This document shows, piece by piece, positions 11,746-23,862 of a DNA stretch of 64,000 nt. Each line of letters begins with the position of its first letter. Positions within the stretch are counted from its first letter, which is position 1. Under the pieces are notes generated by a model. It ran no database searches. It had not been told where the DNA came from and saw only the letters and a program-made list of their open reading frames with translations. Source of the stretch: Cacajao melanocephalus (lineage: Eukaryota; Chordata; Mammalia; Primates; Pitheciidae); the NCBI GenBank assembly GCA_963573385.1, contig CAUYLG010013704.1, positions 30,115 to 94,114 of the forward strand, given 5' to 3'. A program made the translations under genes and the position numbers.

Positions 11746-12107
11746 TAGGCTGAATGTTGGCATTCTCCCAAAATTCAACCTGAAATCCTAAACTCCCCTC
11801 TCCAGGAGATGGTATTAGGAGGCGGCATCTTTGAGAGGTCATTAGATCCTGAAGATGGAGTCCTTGTGAATGAGATTAGTGTCCTTCAAGAAGAGATCTC
11901 AAAGAGCTCCCTCATCCTTTTTCCATGTGAGGACACAGAGAGAAACACTGTCTATGGACTAGGAAGTGGGCTGTCAACAGTGACTGAATCTTCCACTGCC
12001 TTGATCTTGGGCTTCCACCCTCCAGAACTGTGAGAAATAAATGTCTGTTGTTTATAAACTCCCTACAATATGGTATTTTGTTATAGCAGCCTGAATGGAC
12101 TAAGACC
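11746..12107 (+). mobile_element. ERVL-MaLR LTR (MST/MLT1-type), sense
   Basis: Opens with taggctgaatgttggcattc and closes with the typical MaLR LTR end: ccagaactgtgagaaataaa (a polyadenylation-type AATAAA within it) and tgttatagcagcctgaatgg. The 362-bp length fits the class. It is followed directly by MaLR internal sequence, so this is a 5' LTR and not a solo copy. The plus-strand frame at 11809-12033 lies inside the LTR and is not a gene. Confidence 0.85.
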
Positions 12108-12638
12108 TAAATTGGTACTAAAAGTGTGGTGTTGAGATAACAAACACCTAAAAATGCAGAAGCAGCTCTGGAACTTGGTAATAGGTAAAAGCCATTACAG
12201 TTTTGAAGTGTATGCTAGACAGACCCTACGTTGCCATGAATAGACCTTTGAAGGTGATTCTAGTGAGGGCTCAGAAAAGAGAAGAGCTGTACAGAAAGCC
12301 TCAAACATCTTAGGGAAAATCTATGCAATTTTGAACAGAATGACACTAGAAAGATGGACAGGAAGCTCCCTTTTTATGAGCTGTCAGAGGTAAATGAGAA
12401 ATATGCCATTGCACAATGAAAGAAAGGTGATCTTTGCTACAAAGTGGCAAAGAACTTGGCTGAAGTGTATTCATGTTTTAGTAATTTGTGGAAGGCAGAT
12501 CCTGTGAGTGATAAAAGTGGATATTTAGCTGATGCTATTTCTAAGAAAAGTGTTGAAGGAATGGCTGGGTTCCTTCTGACTGCTTAAAGTAAAATTTGAG
12601 AAGAAAAAGATTTATTAGCAGCCTGAACAGACTGAAAC
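12108..12638 (+). mobile_element. ERVL-MaLR internal region, deleted, with LTR terminus
   Basis: Begins immediately after the LTR with taaattggtactaaaagtgt, the usual start of the MaLR internal region, and continues with recognisable internal sequence (gcagctctggaacttggtaa). At 12611-12638 a second copy of the LTR terminus appears (attagcagcctgaacagact), suggesting that most of the internal region and 3' LTR have been deleted. MaLR internals carry little intact coding capacity and none is seen here. Confidence 0.75.
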
Positions 12639-13589
12639 ATCTCCTCTCTAGCTAACATCTTCAAAACAATGAAGTAGGAGAATTGCATCTTAAGGCTAAC
12701 ACAACTAACTGCTGTTAATATTCAAATCCTGGGATTACTAGAAAGATTCAAAGGAACCACCACACTAATTCCCTAATGACTGGTCCTTGGAAAAGTTTAA
12801 AAGCTACTCGCTTGTTGATTCTCAATTCTGCTCACTAAACAAACAGAAAGGAGACCAGAAAACTCCACTTTGCAGATATTTTTTCTTCACTATTTTTGAG
12901 TATTAAAGCCTAAGCCTAATTTGTAAAGTTCTGCTCAAATGCAAGAGTTTCCATGAAACATTCTCGAATCATTGTTTCTCTCCTTCTACAGAAAACCCAA
13001 GCATTCATCCTCTCCTGCTTCAGAATATATTTACATTTATTAGTCTTAGTACATCATTGTACATTCATTATAATATGGTCTATTTCTTGATGCCCCTGTA
13101 TGGGAAAACAATGCAAGGTCTATGAGAGTGCAGAGAAAGGATGGAAAATTCAAAGATGACTTCAGGCAGTTCAGTATATTTGAGTTAGGTCTTGAAAAAG
13201 GTGTAAAGGCTGGAATCAGTCAGAGGTGGGATATAAATGTTCAGGGAAGACTATCAACAGGATGAAACAGTGTACTCACTCCTGAATAATTTGCTGGGCA
13301 TGCAAAAATAAATGAGAAGAATTCTCCCGGGATGAATTCTCCACTTAAAGGTCCAGTAGTACATTTGGCTGATGAAAGTGTCTGATAAAAATTATTTAAA
13401 TCAATGCAAGGAAACAAAAATAATAGCAAATACACTATGTGCATACTGTGGTATTTTACTTTATTCATAAGTATTTTAAAAAAGATTACAACTAAAATAA
13501 GAACTAGCCACCATTGAAAGAATGACAGGGAAAAAAAGCAATTACAGTTAAGTTTGAAATGTTCCAAAAGAATAATGCAATCTTGTCAT
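12639..13589. other. Mostly unannotated; weak L2-like piece
   Basis: About 13030-13130 vaguely resembles an L2 3' end in sense (the aaggtctatgagagtgcag block corresponds to the family's usual clustered end). The rest holds nothing I recognise. Confidence 0.3.
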
Positions 13590-13601
13590 TGCTTTTTATT
13601 T

Positions 13602-13918
13602 TATTTTACTCATTTGTTTTTTGAAACATGGTCTCACTCTGTCGCCCAGGCTGAAGTGCAGTGGCATGATCATAGCTCAGTGTATCCTTAAACTCCTGGA
13701 CTCAAGCAATCCTTCCAACTTAGCCTCCTGAGCAGCTGTGACTATAGACACATGCCACCATGCCTGGATAATTTTTACACTTTTTGTATAGACTGGGTGG
13801 GGTGGGTGGGCTCGCTATGCCATCCAGGCTAGTCTTGAACTCCTGGCCTAAAATGATCCTCCTGCCTTGGCCTCCAAAAGTACTGGGATTACAGGCATAA
13901 GCCACCACTCCCAGCCCA
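13602..13918 (-). mobile_element. Alu SINE (AluJ-like), antisense, with TSD
   Basis: Reverse-complement Alu from the T-rich tail to gattacaggcataagccacc. The 12-bp repeat tgctttttattt flanks it (13590-13601 and 13919-13930). A G-rich patch (gggtggggtgggtgggctcg) replaces the middle of the left arm. The frame at 13720-13908 is an Alu translation. Confidence 0.95.
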
Positions 13919-14082
13919 TGCTTTTTATTTCAGACTTGTATCTTTTCTACTGAGATGTAAGAGATAACGCCTATAGCTTTACTAATGCTGTGTAACTTCA
14001 AAAAAAGGAAAACTTCTTCTAGATAAGGCTTTCATCATAACAGTTAAAATGTATAAAAATATGAGCATTCCATTCTTATCTA

Positions 14083-14255
14083 TATTAAATCATCTAATAC
14101 ATACAGAACACAGAACAGGCCTAAAGAAATGATACACGGCTGTCTTATGTGGATCATGGGGTAATGAATATAGATGCTGAGTTTAAATAAAAGCTGGGAA
14201 TTCAGAGAACACCCTATTAAACTAAATAGCAAAACCAGAAAGAGCACCAAAACCT
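14083..14255 (+). repeat. 173-bp direct repeat, copy A
   Basis: Identical to 14863-15035 at 171 of 173 positions (differences at 14131 and 14224) with an exact offset of 780 bp. Not a repeat family I recognise. Similarity stops sharply at both ends. Confidence 0.97.
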
Positions 14256-14862
14256 GCGATACACACACAATGAGCATCTAGAGTAGTTTGACACACCTGG
14301 TGATTAAGTCATCATAAGGCAAGTACATGCAAGCATCAAACATTTCATCTGCATATCCATCTGGTCTTATTTGTAGTTATTCTAAAGGCCACACATGAGA
14401 CAAGAAGTTGGGTGCAGGTAAATTATTTGGAAGGTGGGATCCTCAATAAATGGCTATGCACAAATATGTAACCAATGTGGCCAACTTGAGCTCCATTCTT
14501 CTCGAAAACCTTGGAGGCACTCTATTGAATGTGCACATCTGGTTGAACCACAGCTTAATCCTGCAGGTGTTGTTCCCGTTGCATGCTTGAGTTATGCCCG
14601 CACGTGGTATGGTCCTCAGTAGCTTCAGAGAAAGCACTTCTAACTGTCAAGACACATTTACTCCAAGAAGAATGGGGATGGGATGATAGCGGAAAGCAGT
14701 GTTTAGAACTGCCCGTTGTGCAGGTTCTGAAAGAACCCAGGAGATCAGGGCAGGCCACCATTCTTACCAGCCACACTGCTTACAGGATAGGCATATTTTC
14801 ATTGAATAAGACGTAAAATAGAAGCTGGAAATAGCTAAGTCACAGACACAAGGTGACACTTT
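14256..14862. other. 607-bp segment between near-identical direct repeats
   Basis: No firm family assignment. It contains a ctcaataaatggc stretch at about 14443 and cttcagagaaagcacttcta at about 14620. Parts feel repeat-like to me but I cannot name a family. Frames here (62-77 codons) have no recognisable domain. Bracketed by the direct repeats, it may be an inserted segment or the unduplicated part of a local rearrangement. Confidence 0.5.
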
Positions 14863-15035
14863 TATTAAATCATCTAATACATACAGAACACAGAACAGGC
14901 CTAAAGAAATTATACACGGCTGTCTTATGTGGATCATGGGGTAATGAATATAGATGCTGAGTTTAAATAAAAGCTGGGAATTCAGAGAACACCCTATTAA
15001 ACTGAATAGCAAAACCAGAAAGAGCACCAAAACCT
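14863..15035 (+). repeat. 173-bp direct repeat, copy B
   Basis: Second copy of the 14083-14255 unit, 98.8% identical. The minus-strand frames at 14080-14277 and 14764-15030 share a long peptide only because the DNA is duplicated. Confidence 0.97.
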
Positions 15036-17593
15036 AATCCCCATAAAAAATCCAAGAAGCAGATCTTGGTAACTGTATCACTAGATCGAAGCTTTTACAT
15101 CATTTTCATTTAGTAGAAAGTGAATGCCTCACTGGCATTCCACTTTCGGGGAAACGTGTGACAGAATAAAGAGAAAAATAAGTCACACACCAGGGCCCCT
15201 GCAAATGGTATTGATCATTGATCAACTTCTCCATAGAAACGGATAAGATATGGCTTTGAAATTTTCTTTACACTGGTTAAAAACAATAGCATGTGTTCGT
15301 TGGAGCTCCTGAAAAGGCAGAACATGACATATACTTTATTTATGCTTCAGTGCAGTGAGAATAATATCAAAGATAATATCCTGTCACAAAATAGTACAGT
15401 TTGGCAAAGTACAGAAAAAGACTTTGATTATAAATATGATGTTGGATCATGTATAAACAGCTTAAATATTGATAAACACTTAGTAAATTAATCACTTTGA
15501 CTTCTTACTCATACGGCTTAACTTTTCAAGTTGTACTTTGCTGGTTTTTTTCCAAAGCTTTTCTGTTCCTGTGCTTCACAGGACATGAAAATTCATAGAC
15601 AGGGTATGATTTGTATTACATAATGTATAAATATTATGCTAAGTGCATATGTAGAATAGCCAATGACTACTCTATACTAAACAATGAAAAGCAGTGTTTC
15701 CTCTTGTACTACTTTGGCCTGTTATTATTAATAAATATGCTTAAAACCAAATAAATACAGACAAATGTTATATGCTTAATGTCATATTTAAATACACTCC
15801 CCAAAATTGCTTTTCTCTGTTTAATCTTAAGAGAGATACAAGCATTGCAACTATACATAAACTATTTACTGCTGGAATGGCCCCTTTCACATAGTTTCAT
15901 TGACATGAGGAGAAGATAGGTCTTTTTGTAGAATGTCAAGGTTTCACTGCCTTTCCAGAAGTCACTTGGGAAAATGGCTCTAACACAAACTGGATGTCAG
16001 GAAAGATTGTGAGACTTGATTACTTAAAACTTGGAAGGGGAAAGACAGCTTTATAACCAAACCTACACCAGAGAGTAGATGACAACTCTGTAGGATCATT
16101 TCCATTCTACTCTTTCCATAAAATACAGCATCAATGTACACTTTTCACCATTACCCTAAATACAGTAGGCGGGGTGGCAGCAAATGCAATGAAGATCTCT
16201 ATCAGGCTTGGGATTCATTTGGTCTGTCATTTGAGAAAAAGTTAGCAAAGCCTGCAGCTGACAGAATGATGCCATTTTATCATGGGGGAAAGAGATTAGA
16301 TCCTACTGATGTAGGGTGCACTGGATGCAAGGTAGGTCTCACATTTACTCCTTTCTTGTGCCTCTATCCATGACAAAATACTCATGTGTAGAGCAAAATT
16401 ACTGAGGACTTATTTTAAAATGTTATAAAAATGATGGTCAGTGCAACTCTCTTTAAGTTTTTATTGCAGTTTATTTTATTTTATTGGAATCAATCATCTA
16501 GGAATTAGAACCTGCTTTGGCATAGAAGCCCTCAGTAGGGGCAAGATAGGAGAAAGGTGTCTCTTTTCTCTCCATCTTGGCCTTGTCTGATTTTTCCTGC
16601 TGGTTCTGTAGCAGCACAGGAGAGGCCTCTTATAAAATCCTGAGACCACAAAACTAAGGAAGGTGGAAGGAATATAGTAAGAAGCTGCGTCATTCCACTA
16701 ACTTTCTGCTTCTGTGCATGAACCTTTGCTGTCACATTGTCTTGCTCTGGGGAGAAGGAATCTGGTAGTTTGGAAAATGCTTCTAGTCAAACGTTATTTT
16801 CTTTTAATTTGCATCAGCAGTGCCATGCCAGGATGATGTGCATGAGAGAGAAGTATGGACACAGACTGCCTCCCTCTCCTTTAAGCCTCAAGAATATGCA
16901 CAAAGAAAAGCACATAGAGGACACACAGGAAAGGTTACTTCCTGTAAGACTGACAATGCCCGTCCTGTGATATCAAGCCCCTGAATCCTTCCTGCTCATT
17001 CTGCAGATACTATGCAGTCCCTCCTCCATCATGTACCACAAACCTTCCTCTCTTTATCAGTTGAGCTCCTAGGGGTCCTCAAATTTAAAGTCTTGAAATC
17101 TGATCTCTAACCTGGGTTCGATGTCAAGGAGCACTTCATCCCATGCTTACCTGCAGATTGCAGAAACCCATTTATGGATTTTTCTCCCCATCAGGCTATG
17201 TGCTGACTACTTGAGAGCAGAAGCCACAAGCTAAGTGGCTGATCAATACTTTTATTTTTTTCAATGAAGGAACAAATAATTCATACTGAAAGGAAACTGG
17301 AGAAATCCCTAATGCATATTTTTATTACAACTCTTGGCTCCCTTTTCGATGGTTCATTCTTCTCTAAATGGAACGTGAATGAGAATTGACACTCTTAATG
17401 GGTGCTGGGGAAGAAAATGAGTGGAGTGGAAAATGGATCCTTCTCCCCACTTCCTCCATTACAGGGCATGCTGTGGATGTGGCTTTGTGTATTTTCAATA
17501 TGCCTGCGTGTTCTGGTATTTTTCTCATTTTGTTCCTACCAATTGGATCTAGTATGGCTGTCTTTGATTGTAAGTACCTCTCTCTTTCTCTAT

Positions 17594-17596
<3 letters not shown>
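15036..17596. other. Unannotated non-coding DNA
   Basis: Holds a short hairpin at 15116-15147 (gaaagtgaatgcc paired with ggcattccactttc, one bulge) and a weak L2-like stretch at about 17180-17285 (gctatgtgctgactacttga). Otherwise I recognise no repeat or gene. Frames at 16134-16373, 16532-16735 and 16737-16970 lack motifs. Confidence 0.45.

Positions 17597-17627
<31 letters not shown>
17579..17627. repeat. (CT)n-(TG)n microsatellite
   Basis: A pyrimidine-rich lead-in is followed by about 15 TG units (17597-17627). The longer ORFs at 17364-17724 on both strands owe their length to this repeat. Confidence 0.95.
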
Positions 17628-17628
<1 letters not shown>

Positions 17629-19098
17629 GGGATGCTATCTACTAATAATATATCAACACATTTGAAAAGAAAATCAACTCTCATGAGTGAATTAATGTGT
17701 GTGAGGAATCATGGTAGTCCCTAAAGAGTTTATATAATCTTAGTACCAATCTTCCACGAATGGCAGAGAATTGCAGACCTAATTCAATCCAACTTATCAT
17801 ACACTATGGAAATCATCTCTGCATGTCTTGACTATTCTCTGTACAGATACTGTTTAAACACTTTCAGTAACAGAGAATACACTGTTCCCTGAGGAAGCTC
17901 ACCCCATAGCCACAGGGCTCAATTATTAAGAATAATATGACTAGAAATAGTAAACAGATACAACTAATAATTATTGGAAATACATTTTCTATTTTTAGAA
18001 ATAATTGTAAGAACTCTCATCAATCAGGCAGCCTTAGCTTAGCTCTCCCAAGTAATGGGTAAGCCATCCACAATTTTGCCTCTCATCTGGTTCTAAGAAA
18101 TCATGACTGCCTAGCTATTTTCAGTCTTTGCATCATTTGTCAGACGAGAGTTTCTCAGAAAAGGAATGTCACCTGTGTTCAGGTGAATAATAAGCATGTT
18201 GAACAATGAAATTTTCACCCTAAGTTACCCTCCCTCGGTACCAGCCCCAGGAGAGTTCTCTATCTCAGATCCCATCTGTGCCTAGCTCCATGCTTTGCAG
18301 ATTGGCTGCTAAATTTCAGGCCTCTGTTTCTGGAGCCCAGGAAGATCATGATGAATTCTGTCCACTGAGTCTCAGTGAAAGCAACAAAGATGCATTTGCA
18401 ATACTTTTCACCTTTTTTTTCACACCAGCTCCAAGAAACCTTCAGTCACCAGTGTGAATCATCACCCGTTCTCTGACTTTGAAACAGCTCCTAATAGAAG
18501 GATCAAGTCACAACTGATCAGAAGATAATTCACAGTAATTTTCACTTCAGAGAAATGCCTTCGAAAGGTAGATGTTAATTCAGTACTTCTGTCTTATCAG
18601 TAACAATTTTCTCAACAATACTTTCCTTTTTGCAAGGAGATGACACATTTCTTTAATCAATTTATTCTCTACTGCTCAAATCCTCATTTGGACATGCATT
18701 ACACAATAAGACACATAACAGACTTGGGAGAAATGATATTAGACAAAACTGGGCTTTAAATGCAGCCTTCCTGTTAGGCAACCACAGTATGTTCTGTTCT
18801 GGATCAGAGGGACAACGCTATTAAATGAGTCATAACATGTCTTCCTGAAGGCAAAGAGCATCCTAGTGCATAGAAAAAGTGAAGGATGATAATATTTCAA
18901 GACAGAAACTTTAAATTTTAAAAAATGATTTCCTCCAGACATGAGATTATCCTTAAAGATAATGAATTGATTTATGCTGCGAGAGCAACTTGGAGCATCT
19001 TTTAAGTAATGGTAATCTAGTGTATTGCATGTTCTCAATAAACAACATCTAATGAAAGGGGAAAGTGTTTAGTATGCAGAAACAATGTAAAAGTAACA
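17628..19098. other. Unannotated non-coding DNA
   Basis: A block at about 17750-17920 (ttccctgaggaagctcaccc) may be a very old SINE/LINE remnant but I cannot assign it. The minus-strand 99-codon frame at 18739-19038 has no recognised domain. Nothing else seen. Confidence 0.45.
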
Positions 19099-19199
19099 CA
19101 TACACACACGTGCACACACAGGCACGCATGCACACACAGACACATATATGTATATATATGGGTGCACGTATGTGTGCATGTGTGTGTGTTGTGTGTGCG
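19099..19199. repeat. CA/TG-rich alternating purine-pyrimidine tract
   Basis: CA-rich units on the left switch through a TATA centre to TG-rich units on the right, giving ~100 bp of nearly continuous alternating purine-pyrimidine sequence that is also weakly self-complementary. Such tracts can form Z-DNA or cruciforms in vitro. Confidence 0.85.
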
Positions 19200-19974
<775 letters not shown>

Positions 19975-19982
19975 CTACGTAA

Positions 19983-20516
19983 ACATGAACAGCCAATATA
20001 CTATATACAAATGGAAGCACATAAAATATAAAAATCCAGGAAACAAAGAACAAATGGAGAACCTTTGAAACTATGTAGACCAGCAGAGCAAGTGCATGGG
20101 TTTCCTCTTAGGAACAGCAGAAGACAGCAGAGCCCAGAATACGGGACTGATGATGTTCTTATGCAGCTGGCCTGCAATTTTCCAAAACAGCATGGATAGG
20201 CAGGTGTCTGGATGTGTCCATTTCTTTCACCTGGTAGTGGGCAGATATGTGCAGAAGGGAAGAGTTTTGAAGAGAGTGGGATGGCTCATGAGCAGAACAC
20301 ACTGAATGATTTTGTGCAGAACTGCTCTTCCCTGGATGGAGTTAGACTAAGACCAGGGAGATGTGCAGGAAGACACATTTAGTATCCTGAGCAAGAGGTG
20401 TTACTGTCACCCCAATGGCAACTGGAAGCCACTGCTAAGAGGAACAAGAAGATCCCAGAACTAAAAACAAAAATGGAATTAGAGTCTGAGCTGTATACAT
20501 ATGACCTTTCATCTTG
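19983..20516. other. Unannotated non-coding DNA
   Basis: No confident feature. The aatggcaactggaagccact stretch near 20420 is faintly reminiscent of old mammalian-wide repeats. Confidence 0.4.
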
Positions 20517-20640
20517 CTCAGGATACTAAATGTGTCTGAGCCTCTGGTTCCTCATTTGTAAAGTTATAATATATCTCAAAAAGGTTGTACAGATTGCATA
20601 AAGCACTATTTGTTGAAAATCCTAAGGAAACTTTAAAACA
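20517..20640 (+). mobile_element. MIR SINE remnant, sense
   Basis: The stretch tgagcctctggttcctcatt followed by tgtaaagttataa matches the MIR core (cctcagtttcctcatctgtaaaa). Flanks are too diverged to set the ends. The immediately following Alu interrupts the area. Confidence 0.6.
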
Positions 20641-20667
20641 GAACACCAATATGAGGCCTAATTGTTT

Positions 20668-20968
20668 GCTATTTGCTTGTTTTGAGACAGGGTCTTGCTC
20701 TGTTGCCAGGATGGAGTGCAGTGGCACGATCATGTCTCACTGCATCCTCGTAACCTCCCAGGCTCAGACAATCCTCCTGGCTTAGCTTTCCTAGTAACCA
20801 GGACTACAGGTGTGAGCCACCAGACCAGCTAATTTTTTACAAAACCATTTGTAGAGGCAGGGTCTCTCTATGTTGCCCAGGCTGGTCTTGAACTCCTGGC
20901 CTCAAGTGATCCTCCCCACTAGGCCTCTCAGAGTGCTGGGATTACAGGCATGAGACATTGTGCCTGGC
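20668..20968 (-). mobile_element. Alu SINE (AluJ-like), antisense
   Basis: Reverse-complement Alu from ttttgagacagggtcttgct to gattacaggcatgagacatt. The flanks 20654-20667 and 20969-20982 match at 11 of 14 positions and are probably the decayed target duplication. Confidence 0.94.
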
Positions 20969-20982
20969 AGATCTAACTGTTT

Positions 20983-21261
20983 TTAAGAGTAAATGTTAAA
21001 ACCCAAGGTAACATAATTTTTACTTGGTTCTATGTCACATAGAAATTTATCAGAAAGCCAACTGTTACAACAACTAAGAGATCATTAGTAAGTTTCAAAT
21101 ATATAAAGTGCTGTTTATAAACCAATAAGAGAAAGTTAAACTGCATTATGTAAAATCAGCAAAGGATGTAATTAACAGAAAAAAAACCTAAGTGGATTTT
21201 AAACATATGAACAGCCTAGGTCATACAAAAGAAACAAACTAAAAATTACTATCGATGTATT
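20983..21261. other. Unannotated non-coding DNA
   Basis: No recognised feature. Confidence 0.5.
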
Positions 21262-21269
21262 AGATAGAC

Positions 21270-21476
21270 CAGGGGTCAGCAAACTATGCTCCAGGAACCA
21301 AACCTAACCAGGACCCTCCTTTTGTAAATACAGATTTATTGGAAGAGAGCCACACAATTCGTGGGCAAATCATCTATTGCTGTTTTCACACTGCAAGGGC
21401 AGATTTGAGTAATCAGGACAGAAATCGTCTGGCTCACATTTACTATCTGGTCCTTTACACGAGTTTTACAGACCGG
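21270..21476 (+). mobile_element. hAT-Charlie-type non-autonomous DNA transposon (MER)
   Basis: Starts caggggtcagcaaactatg, continues with the ttgtaaatacagatttattgg block and ends near ttttacagaccgg, the diverged inverted terminus. The 8-bp flanks agatagac (21262-21269) and agacagac (21477-21484) match at 7 of 8 positions; 8-bp target duplications are the hAT signature. About 207 bp, full length for such a MITE-like element. No transposase coding sequence. The exact MER subfamily name is not certain. Confidence 0.85.
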
Positions 21477-21584
21477 AGACAGACAAAAATGACATGTTTT
21501 ATAACACTTTCTGTTGTCAAGAATGTGGCCAAGATGCATTTATAGGTTATGGTTGTAAGTTAAATTGATAAGTCCTCTAAAACT

Positions 21585-22075
21585 CAGTAACATCTATGTG
21601 TATTTAAAACAGATATGGAATCCTATCCACACTCAAAGGTGTGTGAAGCATGTTTTACTGCACTAGGGTTTATGATAGCAAGAATTTGGAAACAATCTAC
21701 ATGTCCAACCAAGGCAGTCCAATTAATGAATTGTGGCAGGTCCATAGATGGGCTTGTGACAGAAGCTTCCTGAAGAATGAGGTGGATGCTTATGTGTCAA
21801 AATACGACAACCTCAAAGTTATGTTATTAAGTGGGAAAAACAAGATGTAAAGAATGTTCTGTTGCACTGGCATTTCCATGGCTGTTTAACCACAAATATC
21901 TCTGGAAGGATTTTCAAGCCACAAGAAAGAAAGGTGGTCACTGAAACAGCTGAATGAAGAGGTGGGGAATGGCATGGCCAAATGGTGTCCCTGTATGCTT
22001 TTTGATATATTGGATTTTTTAAACCATATGCACAATTAACTTTTCAAAACAAACAATTAAAAATAAACTCTTGAT
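21585..22075 (+). mobile_element. L1M-type 3' region fragment, sense
   Basis: The order of blocks (gcatgttttactgcactagg, gatagcaagaatttggaaac, catgtccaaccaaggcagtc, then gttattaagtgggaaaaaca) follows the 3' end of old L1 elements. Strongly diverged and non-coding. Same family type as 9426-9789. Confidence 0.6.
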
Positions 22076-22477
22076 GCATTGAAATGAAACATCATTCAGT
22101 ACTGGATATATGCAGCACATTTGTAGATGCAAACTTGAGAAATAGCACATTGAAGAAAAACAAGATGGAGTTTAATCCACAGTCATGAAGTTAGAGAACT
22201 GAGGCGATGTTGCAGTTGGTGTGGCTCAAGGGAAGGGAAGAGGAGAAAATTCTAAGCCATGAATTTAAATAGGAAATACAAACAGGAGTATTCCCTTTCC
22301 CAAAGGCATATTGACTGACATAATGAAAAATTTAATATTCTTCTGCAGGATAGAATGGATGAAGCGTTTAAGAGATTAAGCTGAGGGAATGCCAATTCAA
22401 ATTTGCCAGAGGAGAAAAGGGAGAAGGCATGAATGAGACCACAAATGAATCAAAATCCCTTCAAATAAAACATGGAC
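22076..22477. other. Unannotated non-coding DNA
   Basis: No recognised feature. Confidence 0.5.
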
Positions 22478-23020
22478 AGTAGTAGTCCTCCGTTATCCAT
22501 GGGGGACACGTACCAAGACCCACAGTGGATACCTGAAAACACAGACAGTACTGAACCCTATGTGTACTATGCATTTTGTAATACATATATGCCTATGATA
22601 AAGCTTAATTTATCAATGAGGCCTTAAGAGGAGATGAACAATAAAAGCTAGTAGAAGATTAACAGTAATAGCTAATAATACAGTAGGAGAATTATAACAA
22701 TATGCAGCATCACTACTCTTGCCCTTTGGGGCCACTGTTAAGTGAGTTACTTGAACACAAACACTGCAGTACCATAACAGGTGATCTGGTCACTGAGAAG
22801 ACTACTAAGTGATTAAGCGTCAGGCAGCATCTACAGCATGGAGATGCTGGACAGAGGGAGGAGTCACCTCCTGGGCAGGACGGATTGGGAAGGAGCAGGA
22901 CTGCTGGAGATTTCATCATGCTACTCAGAACCAAGGTCTATGTAAAACTGATGCACTGTTTATTTCTGGAATTTTCTGCAGACCATGGTTGACTGTAGAT
23001 CATTGAAACTGCAGAAAATA
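22478..23020 (+). mobile_element. Tigger-like non-autonomous DNA transposon, copy 1
   Basis: Starts cagtagtagtcctccgttat with the following gacccacagtggatacctga block, then aagcttaatttatcaatgag, and ends near gaccatggttgactgtagat with a decayed 3' terminus. The same element type occurs at 38504-38859. I place it in the Tigger/Tc1-mariner group from memory; class II identity is firmer than the subfamily. It lacks a transposase gene. Confidence 0.75.
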
Positions 23021-23106
23021 TAACTGAAGACAAACAAGCAGTACTAATGAATTTTGTCATCTTTTGTAGAATCAACGTTATGCAATTGTTTAGGAAGTCA
23101 TCATGT

Positions 23107-23486
<380 letters not shown>

Positions 23487-23735
23487 CTATAAAAGGTGAC
23501 ATATGTCTTATTGTTATTATACTATCCAATTTTTAAAATGCAGTTTAAAAAATAAGCACTTTGCATTAATGTATTAGAAATCTACAGATTTGTTTTGTAG
23601 TTTTTATATGGTTGAATACTTATAATCAAAACTTTTACTAGGGTATTGAATAAATCTAGTCTTTTTTAAAAATCTAATCTTATTAGAAAATTTAAAAAAT
23701 TAAATTAAAAATTAAAAAATAAATTGCTTGACAGA

Positions 23736-23862
23736 ATATAGGTGATGGGGATGGAGGCAGCAAACCACACTGCCATGTATGTACCTATGCAACAATCCTG
23801 CATGTTCTTTACATGTGCCCCAGAACCTAAAATGCAATAAAATATATATGTATATATATTTT
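23736..23862 (+). mobile_element. L1P 3' end, sense, extremely 5' truncated
   Basis: About 105 bp of L1 3' UTR (gggatggaggcagcaaacca, then acatgtgccccagaacctaa) followed by a short A-rich tail that has become ATATATGTATATATAT. One of the shortest L1 insertions in the window. Confidence 0.8.

Noticed and set aside
17364..17724. Overlapping frames of 87-112 codons on both strands
   Set aside because: Their length depends on the CT/TG microsatellite; no domain recognised.
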